From: Tisiphia sp964030975
GTDB taxonomy: Bacteria > Pseudomonadota > Alphaproteobacteria > Rickettsiales > Rickettsiaceae
Direction of reading: 5' to 3'
Length of the DNA stretch: 64,000 nucleotides
NCBI RefSeq assembly: GCF_964030975.1
Contig: NZ_CAXIQH010000001.1
Span: 806,001-870,000, forward strand
Made by a program: the position numbers and the translations under genes. Of this stretch, positions 17,359-25,000 are shown piece after piece. The notes under the pieces are model-generated. The model was not told where the DNA came from. It did no database searches and was given only the letters and a program-made list of their open reading frames with translations. Within the stretch, counting starts at the first letter, position 1; the number at the start of each line of letters is the position of its first letter.

Positions 17359-18147
17359 ATGACTCTAATAATATTAACTATAATTCTAGTCAGTTTAATT
17401 TTTGCTCCTCTTGGTTGTCTAAGTTTATGGAAGAAATATATTTATTTTGGTGATGGTCTGTCGCATGCAAGTTTACTTGCTGGAAGTATTAGTATACTAA
17501 TCCATTTGCCTGTTGTTTATTCGGGATTAGTTGTCGCCATTATTTTTGCTATCTTAGTATTCACCCTAAAAAATAGATCAGGTAGCAGTAGTGTGGTAAT
17601 CTTGGTATCAAATTTTATGCTATCTTTGGCTTTGGTAGTAAGTTATATGTACCCACTACAGATTAAGATTACTAGTCTATTATTTGGTGATATTTTATCT
17701 ACCTCTTTAAATGATATCTTAATTTTATCAATCATATTTGTGTCGGTTGTTTTTTTCATTTGCTATTTCTACCGTCAAATTATTCTAATTGTAATTAATA
17801 GAGATATTGCTCAAATTAAAGGAATAAAAGTAAAAACAATTGAATTGGCATTTTTGTTACTATTATCTTTATCAGTATTCTCGACTATTAAAATTGTTGG
17901 AACACTGCTTGTCACTAGTATTTTGCTGATTCCAGCCATGACGGCTAGGATGATTTCTAGTAATCCTGCTCAAATGATTATCAATTCAGTTATCATAGCC
18001 TTGATTGTAAATTTCCTTGGTTTAACGGCATCATTATATCTTGACGTACCAATTACACCAATAATTACTGTAATAAATACCATAATTTATTGTTTATTCT
18101 ACATAATTTTACGAGCAACTAAGATAGGCTTGTCTAGATCATGGTAA
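17359..18147 (+). CDS. znuB: Zinc/manganese ABC transporter permease (ZnuB, ABC-3 family)
   Basis: 262-aa polytopic protein of the ABC-3 family. The N-terminal APLGCLSLWKKYIYFGDGLSHASLLAG is a hallmark (GDGLSHA), and the C-terminal VKTIELAFLLLLS and VTSILLIPAMTARMIS stretches fit. It forms the inner-membrane channel for zinc (or manganese) import. No ATPase or binding-protein gene lies beside it, so its partners are encoded elsewhere. Metal specificity is inferred. Confidence 0.88.
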   Translation: MTLIILTIILVSLIFAPLGCLSLWKKYIYFGDGLSHASLLAGSISILIHLPVVYSGLVVAIIFAILVFTLKNRSGSSSVVILVSNFMLSLALVVSYMYPLQIKITSLLFGDILSTSLNDILILSIIFVSVVFFICYFYRQIILIVINRDIAQIKGIKVKTIELAFLLLLSLSVFSTIKIVGTLLVTSILLIPAMTARMISSNPAQMIINSVIIALIVNFLGLTASLYLDVPITPIITVINTIIYCLFYIILRATKIGLSRSW

Positions 18148-18258
18148 TTAGTTGTAGTTAATAGTTGAGATGGCTGACCAGGGCTAACTTTACGCCCAAT
18201 TCACAGACGTGTAGTTAATCCGAGAAGGTTTTAGTCGGATAACGTTCGTCATCACAAT

Positions 18259-18384
18259 TGTCGAAAGTTAGAAGGTAGAGCGGGTTTAGAGGTCATCATG
18301 GCAGTTTAAAAGTTGCGGGAAAATAACTGGCGTCATTGCGAGGAGGCGTGAGCCGACGAAGCAATCCATTTTTGTGTCATCCCT
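18259..18384. repeat. Dispersed repeat copy (GTCGAAAGTTAGAAG block)
   Basis: A block running from TGTCGAAAGTTAGAAGGTAG through CAGTTTAAAAGTTGCGGG into GTCATTGCGAGGAGGCGTGA. It matches 43156-43275 almost base for base in direct orientation. Shorter related blocks occur at 15052, 24481, 37203 and 57049. Confidence 0.8.
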
Positions 18385-18403
18385 GCGAAAGCAGGGAGCT
18401 TAG

Positions 18404-18598
18404 TACTACAGTCGTAAACTTTGCACATACAGTGTACGGGTTCTTTCTTTATCTTTAAAGTGACAATCTTTTGCTCTGGCTTGGTGTCGTCTTCGCCATA
18501 AGGATAGCCTTAAGAATGCTTCCTTATGTCATCTCCTCCTTCAACTATACCATACATACTAATACATTTTATATTATTTGTAAACTACGACTGTAGTA
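18404..18598. mobile_element. MITE-like element with 13-bp TACTACAGTCGTA inverted repeats
   Basis: Perfect terminal inverted repeats TACTACAGTCGTA (18404-18416) and TACGACTGTAGTA (18586-18598) enclose 169 bp. It begins and ends with TA and interrupts a GCAGGGA / AGATTCCCG palindromic repeat. Ends of this kind and TA target use are typical of IS630/Tc1-mariner derivatives. No open reading frame is inside. Confidence 0.7.
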
Positions 18599-18635
18599 TT
18601 AGATTCCCGTCGTTGCTAAGAATGACAACTTAATA

Positions 18636-18771
18636 TAGTGAAACCTATTGAATTAGGTGATACAAACTTTGTGTCATACCTGCGAAAGCAGGTATCTAGA
18701 TTCCCGCCTTCGCGGGAATGACAACTTACAATCGTTATGTTCTTTATCACCTAATCCTATGAGCATAACTA
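18636..18771. mobile_element. 136-bp MITE, family A (copy 1)
   Basis: Starts TAGTGAAACCTATTGAATTA and ends GATTAGGT-type complement ... GAGCATAACTA, with TA target duplications at 18634-18635 and 18772-18773. The core is the GTCATACCTGCGAAAGCAGG / ATTCCCGCCTTCGCGGGAAT hairpin pair. Confidence 0.9.
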
Positions 18772-18849
18772 TATCAAGAACTTAGTCGGGTAGCTTACTT
18801 CCTCACTAATAGACAGCATAATGCTACCAGGGTAGCTATTTAGCTGTAA

Positions 18850-19704
18850 TTAATCACTCGAACTCTTGATTTTATTCACTACAGTATATATTTCTTTCTT
18901 GCTATAGCTTCTTCCAAAATTTTCATTAGCCATATCTGTAACACTTTTTGCACTCCATCCCTTAGATAAATGCAAATGTATAAATTTTTTTAAGTCATCT
19001 GCTAGGGTAGCTGCATTAACCTCTTCAGAAGTACCGGAAATTAGTAATACTATCTCTCCCTTAATAATATTCTGTTTATAGAAATTTATAACGTTTTCTA
19101 TTAACCCTGACTTTACTTCTTGGTGCAATTTAGTAAGTTCACGTGCTACACATACTTCTCTATTGCCAAGAACAGCAAGAGCCGTATGTAACGATTGCTC
19201 TATTCTGCTAGCAGTTTCAAAAAAAATCAAAGTTGCTTTTATGTTAGCCAATTCTGTAAAAACCTTCTTTTTACCTTCAATGGTTTTTGGTAAGAATCCA
19301 GCAAATAAAAAACGATCTGACGGTAATCCAGAAATGGTTATAGCTGTGGTTAGTGCAGAAACACCTGGTATAACATCTACGTGATAATTAAGCTCTCTCA
19401 ATTGTCTGACTAGTTTATAGCCAGGATCAGATATTAATGGTGTTCCAGCATCAGATATTAGGCTGACTATTGCTCCATTATCAATAAGTGTACATATAAC
19501 TTCTCTTGACTGATAATCACTATGATCATTATATACTTGTAACTTGGTCTTTATATTATGTTTTGCTAGTAATTTTCTTGATATTCTGGTATCCTCGCAC
19601 AGTATTACTGTAGAGTTTTTTAGTGTTTCTAAAGCTCGAAATGTTATATCATCTAAATTACCAATAGGTGTTGAGACAATGTATAGTCCTGGTTTAAAGA
19701 TCAT
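18850..19704 (-). CDS. rsmI: 16S rRNA (cytidine-1402-2'-O)-methyltransferase
   Basis: SAM-dependent tetrapyrrole-methylase-fold enzyme that 2'-O-methylates C1402 of 16S rRNA. Seen are LYIVSTPIGNLDDITFRALETL, CEDTRISRKLLAKHNI, SLISDAGTPLISDPGYKLV, and PGVSALTTAITISGLPSDRFLFAGFLP, all hallmarks of RsmI. At 284 aa it is full length. It is divergent from the LppC-like gene, with only 28 bp between the two ATG codons, so the promoters must overlap the coding ends. Confidence 0.97.
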   Translation of the reverse strand: MIFKPGLYIVSTPIGNLDDITFRALETLKNSTVILCEDTRISRKLLAKHNIKTKLQVYNDHSDYQSREVICTLIDNGAIVSLISDAGTPLISDPGYKLVRQLRELNYHVDVIPGVSALTTAITISGLPSDRFLFAGFLPKTIEGKKKVFTELANIKATLIFFETASRIEQSLHTALAVLGNREVCVARELTKLHQEVKSGLIENVINFYKQNIIKGEIVLLISGTSEEVNAATLADDLKKFIHLHLSKGWSAKSVTDMANENFGRSYSKKEIYTVVNKIKSSSD

Positions 19705-19732
19705 GATTTAATCCCAATTGCCGATAAGTATT

Positions 19733-20875
19733 ATGAATAGTATAAAGCAAAAATTTTTAAAGGTCATCTTATCATTTATATGTTTTGTTTCTTTATTTTC
19801 TTGCCAATCTAAGAAAGAAGTTATTGTTATTCCTACAACGAAAGAAGTTGTGCCAGAAACCCTAGAGGTTGCTATTTTAATGCCTCTAACAGGAGAAAAT
19901 TCTACATTAGGTAAGCAATATAACCAATTAATTAAAATGGGGCTAGAGGATGGCTTAAAAACTTATGTCCATGTCACTTCTTATGATGGCTCTAATGAAA
20001 AGCAAGTACTTGCTGCGATGGACAAAATACTAGCCCGTAAGACGAAAATTATTCTAGGACCATTATATTCAAACCTTACTTCTCTAATTGCTAATAAAGC
20101 TAAAACACATAATATTTTTATAATTACCATGTCTAATAATCCTGTATTGGCAGACAAGAAACTTTTTGTTTTTGGGCATGCTCCGTCAAAGCAGCTGACA
20201 AAAATAATTAATTACTTTGCAGATAATGATTATAAAAATTTTATTGCACTTCTACCTTCAGGTCGTCATGCACAAACAACCAACCAACTTATCCAAAATA
20301 TATTAATTCAGAAAAATTCTACCTTAGTGCGGAGTGAATTTTATGCTAATATACCTGAGTCAATAGAAAAAGCGGTATTAACTGTCTCAAATAGTGTTGA
20401 TAATTTAAATGAAATGGAGGATACGGAAACTAAACCTGTAATTTATCTGTCGGATGATGGTAAAAATTTAGATTTGCTTTTTGATAGTATTCATAAGCAT
20501 AATTTAGATAAAAAAGCAATTATAATAGGTGATAACAGAATAAATATCGATTATTCTGAACCGATAGATATTGCCTTCACTGGTTCGTTGAATATTGTAA
20601 ATAGTAATATAATAGAAAAGGCTAAAAATATAGGTATTAATCATTTATCTTTTATGCATGCTGTGGCTTATGATTTAGGAAGGATAACATCAAAATATAT
20701 AGGTACTAAATTTACGGAAGAGCGATTTTTAGCGACGTTGAATAGTACATCTTCATATGCTGGTATATCAGGTAATATTCACTTCATCGACTCAATAGCC
20801 CAAAGAGAGTATGATATAATTAAAAGAGAAGATGGCTTATACAGCACCATTTCAAAAAGTGTTGACGATTTTTAA
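19733..20875 (+). CDS. LppC/LpoA-like periplasmic-binding lipoprotein (penicillin-binding protein activator family)
   Basis: From ATG 19733 the protein begins MNSIKQKFLKV and has a lipobox VSLFSC with the lipidated Cys at residue 24. A TTG 15 bp upstream keeps the frame open but is a poorer start. The mature part has a type 1 periplasmic-binding fold (EVAILMPLTGENSTLGKQY, KIILGPLYSNLTSLIA, FAGISGNIHF-type end). The pairing with rsmI upstream is widely conserved, as for E. coli yraL-yraM (lpoA). By family it is an outer-membrane lipoprotein that stimulates PBP1a or binds amino acids. The exact role is inferred. Confidence 0.85.
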   Translation: MNSIKQKFLKVILSFICFVSLFSCQSKKEVIVIPTTKEVVPETLEVAILMPLTGENSTLGKQYNQLIKMGLEDGLKTYVHVTSYDGSNEKQVLAAMDKILARKTKIILGPLYSNLTSLIANKAKTHNIFIITMSNNPVLADKKLFVFGHAPSKQLTKIINYFADNDYKNFIALLPSGRHAQTTNQLIQNILIQKNSTLVRSEFYANIPESIEKAVLTVSNSVDNLNEMEDTETKPVIYLSDDGKNLDLLFDSIHKHNLDKKAIIIGDNRINIDYSEPIDIAFTGSLNIVNSNIIEKAKNIGINHLSFMHAVAYDLGRITSKYIGTKFTEERFLATLNSTSSYAGISGNIHFIDSIAQREYDIIKREDGLYSTISKSVDDF

Positions 20876-20904
20876 TATAGTTCTTGCTATATCATAGATT
20901 GTGA

Positions 20905-20933
20905 TGAACACGTGCGGTTACACCACGTGTTCA
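20905..20933. terminator. Hairpin between convergent LppC-like and small membrane protein genes
   Basis: Stem TGAACACGTG (20905-20914) / CACGTGTTCA (20924-20933) with a 9-base loop, placed between two convergent genes. There is no clear T-run on either side, so terminator function is probable but not proven. Confidence 0.45.
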
Positions 20934-20986
20934 CTATTCATTGTAGAAGAGGTCTAGCACCTACATTAGTTAAGGTTGTTATTTTG

Positions 20987-21403
20987 TTAATAATCCTTTT
21001 TCTTTGCTAAACTTACTCTCATCTCATCAAGTAAAGTCTTTACGTACTTTTCTATTTCATCTACATGAAAGGTCATGTGCGAAATCTGCTGTTCTTTCTT
21101 GTTAGTTAGGATACTTAACTCTCTTAATTCTTTATGTAACAAAATCGTTTCTTCTTTACTTTTAGTGAAAATATTAGAGAAGTCCTGACTAACGCTTTGG
21201 AGATTGTTACATGTCTGCCTAATACCATATAACCACCTGATAGAAATCATGATCAACATCATTTCAATAAAGATTAAAATAATTACTAATAGTTGATAAG
21301 TAATGTCATTCCCCATTTTATTGATGTCCATGAAAAGAACTAGAGCAGATACGGTAACTATAAGGATTAAGCCTGTTGTAAAATTAGTAATCTTCATATT
21401 CAT
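20987..21403 (-). CDS. Small membrane protein with C-terminal coiled coil, unrecognised
   Basis: 138 aa, not recognised. Two hydrophobic segments (residues about 7-27 and 36-60) form a hairpin in the membrane. A helical, heptad-like tail follows (residues 65-130: SQDFSNIFTKSKEETILLHK, IEKYVKTLLDEMRVSLAKKK). The ATG at 21403 is used; an internal ATG two codons later is possible. The coding frame looks real from composition and lack of stops, but no function can be given. Confidence 0.6.
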   Translation of the reverse strand: MNMKITNFTTGLILIVTVSALVLFMDINKMGNDITYQLLVIILIFIEMMLIMISIRWLYGIRQTCNNLQSVSQDFSNIFTKSKEETILLHKELRELSILTNKKEQQISHMTFHVDEIEKYVKTLLDEMRVSLAKKKDY

Positions 21404-21531
21404 ACCTCAGATTAATTGATAGTTCTTATAGTTATACTATTAATAGTTACTTAATTGTATAGCTATACATTTACTTAAATTATTTGGTTAAATGTTTTTG
21501 ATATGTTAACCTATATAAGAAAATCATTTAC

Positions 21532-21564
21532 TTTTGATATTATACACTTCATATAATATCAAAA
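21532..21564. repeat. AT-rich inverted repeat upstream of the small membrane protein gene
   Basis: TTTTGATATTAT (21532-21543) and its complement ATAATATCAAAA (21553-21564) form a 12-bp stem with a 9-base loop. It lies about 130 bp upstream of the 20987-21403 gene. It may be regulatory or simply AT-rich chance symmetry. Confidence 0.35.
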
Positions 21565-21719
21565 TATTTTGATATGTAAAGTTTTTTGACAAAAAAAGTA
21601 ATAATATTACTTTAGGAGTAATTATTATATAATTACCATCGCTCAAATTTTACATTTATTTAGAGACAAGGAAAAAAGCAGTATACTCAAATGTCTGGTA
21701 GGCATGGAAGATGTGGGTC

Positions 21720-21774
21720 TAAGAAATAACAAAGTGAGGTTGGGTAGGTTAAGCCCACACTTTGTTATTTCTTA
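21720..21774. terminator. 17-bp perfect stem at the 3' side of the DUF3857 gene
   Basis: TAAGAAATAACAAAGTG (21720-21736) pairs exactly with CACTTTGTTATTTCTTA (21758-21774), with an inner TGGG/CCCA pair in the loop. It lies 46 bp past the stop codon of the DUF3857 gene on the minus strand. No T-run follows, so it may be a factor-dependent terminator, an mRNA 3' stabiliser or a remnant of a mobile element. Confidence 0.5.
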
Positions 21775-21819
21775 CGTTAAAACTAATAAGAAAGCGTCAA
21801 AATAGAATAATATAAGCTG

Positions 21820-23706
21820 TTACTTACCTAATATTATCGCAACTCGAGAAAATTCATTTTCTAACTTAGTTTTAAGATTTTTATATTGAGAAGTTTTTAA
21901 TTCTTCCTGGGTAATCAAGATCTTCTTTATGGTTATTATATCTGTGAATATAGTATCTTTATTCTGATATTTACATGATCTATTTACATATATCCAGGGA
22001 GTATCAATCTCAAAGTTTAATTTTTTACAGTCTTTAACTATAATATTTTTGATAGTCATACATTTCTTATTAGTTTCAGGTACTCCTATAAAGATATCTG
22101 ATATTTGGTCAAAAGCTGTATCAGTGATACCCTCCGTTCTACTAGACCTTAAACTTAAAGCAGCCCCCATATTTGTTTTGGAAATTCTATTTCTTTGCTG
22201 TAATGCATATCTGATTGTAAGATCCTTGACAATACGAGAAGTAAGATCAGGTAATTCTAAGGATTTCTTGTCCTCTTCATTCAGATATTCTCCACTCAAC
22301 ATGCGGAAAGCAGAATCCTTTAGCTGCTCAGCTGAATTATATAATCCCTGACCGGTTATGCTTGATGCTGCTTCTCCCTTTAGATCAAACTGACCAGACA
22401 CCTTTACAATATTATTTTGTATAACTAATTCATTGTGTAATATAGTTTGTGAATTTTCAGGTTGTATATTAGCAATCTTGGTATAGCCTGCTTCTTGAGA
22501 ATCCAATACCAATGCTCTCTTGTTAGCAATATCTGGAAAGATTCCTTGTGCCATACTAATAAAATTTGTTGGATCAATCCAATATATTTTGCCATTTTTA
22601 TTAGTTACTTTAAGCATAACATGATTAAAATTTCCCATATTAGGTAAGGCATCTGGATTAGAAAAATTAGTAATACCTCGCATTACTATAATAGGTTGAA
22701 CCTTATAATCAAGTTTTTGCAATATAGCAGCAGTACTTGCAGAGAAATCTTTGCAATCACCAATTTGGGAACTAGCTATTTTCTCTAAATCTCTAGGGAA
22801 GTAACGACCTGATACCGTTCGCCAATCGCCCATATATTGAATTTTTTCATTTAATGCAGAAGTGACAAAATTAATTTTTTCTTCGTCTGTATTCTTGTCT
22901 ACAGCAGATTCCACTATATTCATAAAAATTGCAGGAAGTGGTTGATTAATTACATTAGAATATCCAGGAGCAAGTTGTTTAGCCAAATCCTGCCATTTGG
23001 TTAAACTTGACAAGGATAGCCAAGTAGTATGCTTAATATTTAATACACCATTGTCTGGTTCATTTGTTAGGGCATTGTAAACAGGTTTTTCTAAGATAAT
23101 CTCTGCCGAATGAAAGTTACTTTCAGCATCTTTAATAATTTTTAATACGCCTTTTGGATCGTTTACTTTAATATTTAGAGGTAATTTAGAATTGATCTTA
23201 GTGTGACTTGCCTGCCAATAACCCCACGTACCGTAAAATAAATTAGTACCATAAAAATTATCCACAGGAACTTTTGTTTCAACATACTTATATTTTAAGT
23301 ATATTTCTGCTCCAAGTTCTGCTTTAGGAAATGATATGGTTATTTGTTTTAGTTGATCAAAACCTTTACCAGGGCAGGCTAGAGGTTTATCCTCAATCAT
23401 GTCTTTAGTAACTATATATTCTTGTCCATTGTAAATAGTTTTAGCTTCTAATATAGAAATCTGAGAACTATATTCGTTATAATTCAAGCGATATTGGGCA
23501 AAAGTACTACGCCCTGATTCTTTTAGTATTTTTGCACGCATTTCCGTTATGTCTTCAGAAGTGCCATCCTGGTTAATATTAATATCAATGTTATGAAATT
23601 TAATCTCAATAGGGGCATCCTCATACCTACCCCATCTAGCTTGAGCGGAAGAGTTTATTACAAATACTAATAATATTAGGTGAGGAAAAAATTTTAAATA
23701 ACTCAT
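21820..23706 (-). CDS. DUF3857 and transglutaminase-like domain protein, exported
   Basis: 628 aa with an N-terminal signal peptide (MSYLKFFPHLILLVFVINSSAQA). The DUF3857 part is near residues 30-250 (YRLNYNEYSSQISILEAKTI, LGAEIYLKYKYVET). A transglutaminase-like core follows, with a possible catalytic triad: Cys in SQIGDCKDFSAS, His in NFNHVMLKV, Asp in IYWIDPTN. The C-terminal third is a DUF3858-like beta region. Proteins of this design are envelope-located and mostly uncharacterised. Stands alone between repeats. Confidence 0.8.
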   Translation of the reverse strand: MSYLKFFPHLILLVFVINSSAQARWGRYEDAPIEIKFHNIDININQDGTSEDITEMRAKILKESGRSTFAQYRLNYNEYSSQISILEAKTIYNGQEYIVTKDMIEDKPLACPGKGFDQLKQITISFPKAELGAEIYLKYKYVETKVPVDNFYGTNLFYGTWGYWQASHTKINSKLPLNIKVNDPKGVLKIIKDAESNFHSAEIILEKPVYNALTNEPDNGVLNIKHTTWLSLSSLTKWQDLAKQLAPGYSNVINQPLPAIFMNIVESAVDKNTDEEKINFVTSALNEKIQYMGDWRTVSGRYFPRDLEKIASSQIGDCKDFSASTAAILQKLDYKVQPIIVMRGITNFSNPDALPNMGNFNHVMLKVTNKNGKIYWIDPTNFISMAQGIFPDIANKRALVLDSQEAGYTKIANIQPENSQTILHNELVIQNNIVKVSGQFDLKGEAASSITGQGLYNSAEQLKDSAFRMLSGEYLNEEDKKSLELPDLTSRIVKDLTIRYALQQRNRISKTNMGAALSLRSSRTEGITDTAFDQISDIFIGVPETNKKCMTIKNIIVKDCKKLNFEIDTPWIYVNRSCKYQNKDTIFTDIITIKKILITQEELKTSQYKNLKTKLENEFSRVAIILGK

Positions 23707-23753
23707 TATAATAACCTTAAAAAAACTAGCTGTTACTTGTAAAGAAAACTTTA

Positions 23754-23971
23754 TAGCTAATCAGATTAGTATTTATCCATAGCAAACTGGCGTCATTGCG
23801 AGGAGTCGCTTTAGTGGCGACGAAGCAATCCCTATTTTGTGTTAACCTTGCGAAAGCAGCTATCTAGATTCCCGCTGTTGCTAAGAATGATAACTTATAA
23901 ATTGTTTCGTCGGCTTACGCCGACTCGCAATGACGTCTGTGAGTTTAGCGTAATATTATTCAGGTTAGATA
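23754..23971. repeat. TA-flanked palindromic composite upstream of the DUF3857 gene
   Basis: 218 bp from TAGCTAATCAGATTAGTATT to TTATTCAGGTTAGATA, flanked by TA. The outer hairpin is GTCATTGCGAGGAGTCG ... CGACTCGCAATGACG, and a CTTGCGAAAGCAG / ATTCCCGC unit is inserted in its loop. Confidence 0.8.
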
Positions 23972-24050
23972 TAAAAAAATTTTATATCTTGACAATGATT
24001 AATAGCAAAAATCATAAAGTTTAGCAAGATAAAACAGAGATGTGCAAAAC

Positions 24051-24425
24051 CAGGGCAGTTTAAAAGTCGCAACTAATGATATAAAATACTAAATTATAGA
24101 AACGAATAACCGTCATCGCGAGCCACGAAGTGGCGTGGCGATCCAAATAAACAGCTTGCTGTTTTATTTTTGCCGTTGCAATTTTTTGGATTGCCGTGTC
24201 GTAGCGAAGCGGCTCCTCGCAATGACGTTTATGCATTTCTCAAAACAGATTCTTATATAGTGAAACCTATTGAATTAGGTGATACAAACTTTGTGTTAAC
24301 CTTGCGAAAGCAGGTATCTAGATTCCCGCCTTCGCGGGAATGACAACTTACAATCGTTATGTTCTTTATCACCTAATCCTATGAGCATAACTATATAATT
24401 AGTTGCGACTTTTAAACTGCCCTGG
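24051..24425. repeat. 375-bp segment bounded by 28-bp perfect inverted repeats
   Basis: The 28 bases from 24051 (CCAGGGCAGTTTAAAAGTCG...) are exactly complementary to 24398-24425. Inside are a GTCATCGCGAGCCACGAAG palindrome and a full 136-bp family A MITE at 24258-24393. No gene is present. It abuts the 404-bp inverted-repeat block that starts at 24425. Confidence 0.8.
24258..24393. mobile_element. 136-bp MITE, family A (copy 2)
   Basis: Same ends as the other copies (TAGTGAAACC ... GCATAACTA), with TA duplications at 24256-24257 and 24394-24395. The core has a small variation (GTGTTAACCTTGCGAAAGCAGG). It is nested inside the 24051-24425 inverted-repeat segment. Confidence 0.9.
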
Positions 24426-24828
24426 GCTCTGTAAACAAAATTTAAATTACTAGACTCACCTTACGCATAACCCCACAGCTGTCGAAAGTTAGAAGAGGAA
24501 GAGGTTTTATGCAGGACAGTTTAAAAGTCGTATGTGGTCAACGTCATTGCAAGGAAGACCGTAGGTCGACGAAGCAATCATGTTTTGTGTCATCCTTGCT
24601 TAATATTAATGTCATCCCTGCGAAAGCAGGGATATAGATTCCCGCCGTTGCTAAGAATGACAACTTACAATTGCTTCGTCGACCTTATGGACTCCTCGCA
24701 ATGACGTTTGTACCTATAACCCGTCATTGCGAGACCACGTAGTGGTCGTGGCAATCCATTTCTAATCATTTTTATGGATTGCTTCGTCGCCTAAAGTGGC
24801 TCCTCGCAATGACAGTTAGAGATCGGTT
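24425..24828. repeat. 404-bp block, inverted copy of 56768-57171
   Basis: From GGCTCTGTAAACAAAATTTA to GTTAGAGATCGGTT this block is, by eye, base-for-base the reverse complement of 56768-57171. It is itself made of several GTCATTGCGAGG, GTCATCCCTGCG and GTCATTGCGAGACC palindromes plus the GTCGAAAGTTAGAAGAGGAA block. The remaining gene-free bases to 25000 hold further GTCATTCC-type hairpins. Confidence 0.9.
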
Positions 24829-25000
24829 GTAAATTGTTATTCCCGCACTCCCTTGTCATTTCTGCGTAAGCGGGAATCTAAGATGCCTGCCTTCGCGGGA
24901 ATGACAACTTACGATTGCTTCGTCGGCTTACGTCTTCTCGCAATGACATTCAGGAACTTATAACAATATCAAGAACTTATTCGGGTAGCTATACATAAAT

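Noticed and set aside
23839..24024. 61-codon open frame on the plus strand
   Set aside because: Entirely within a palindromic composite repeat (23754-23971).
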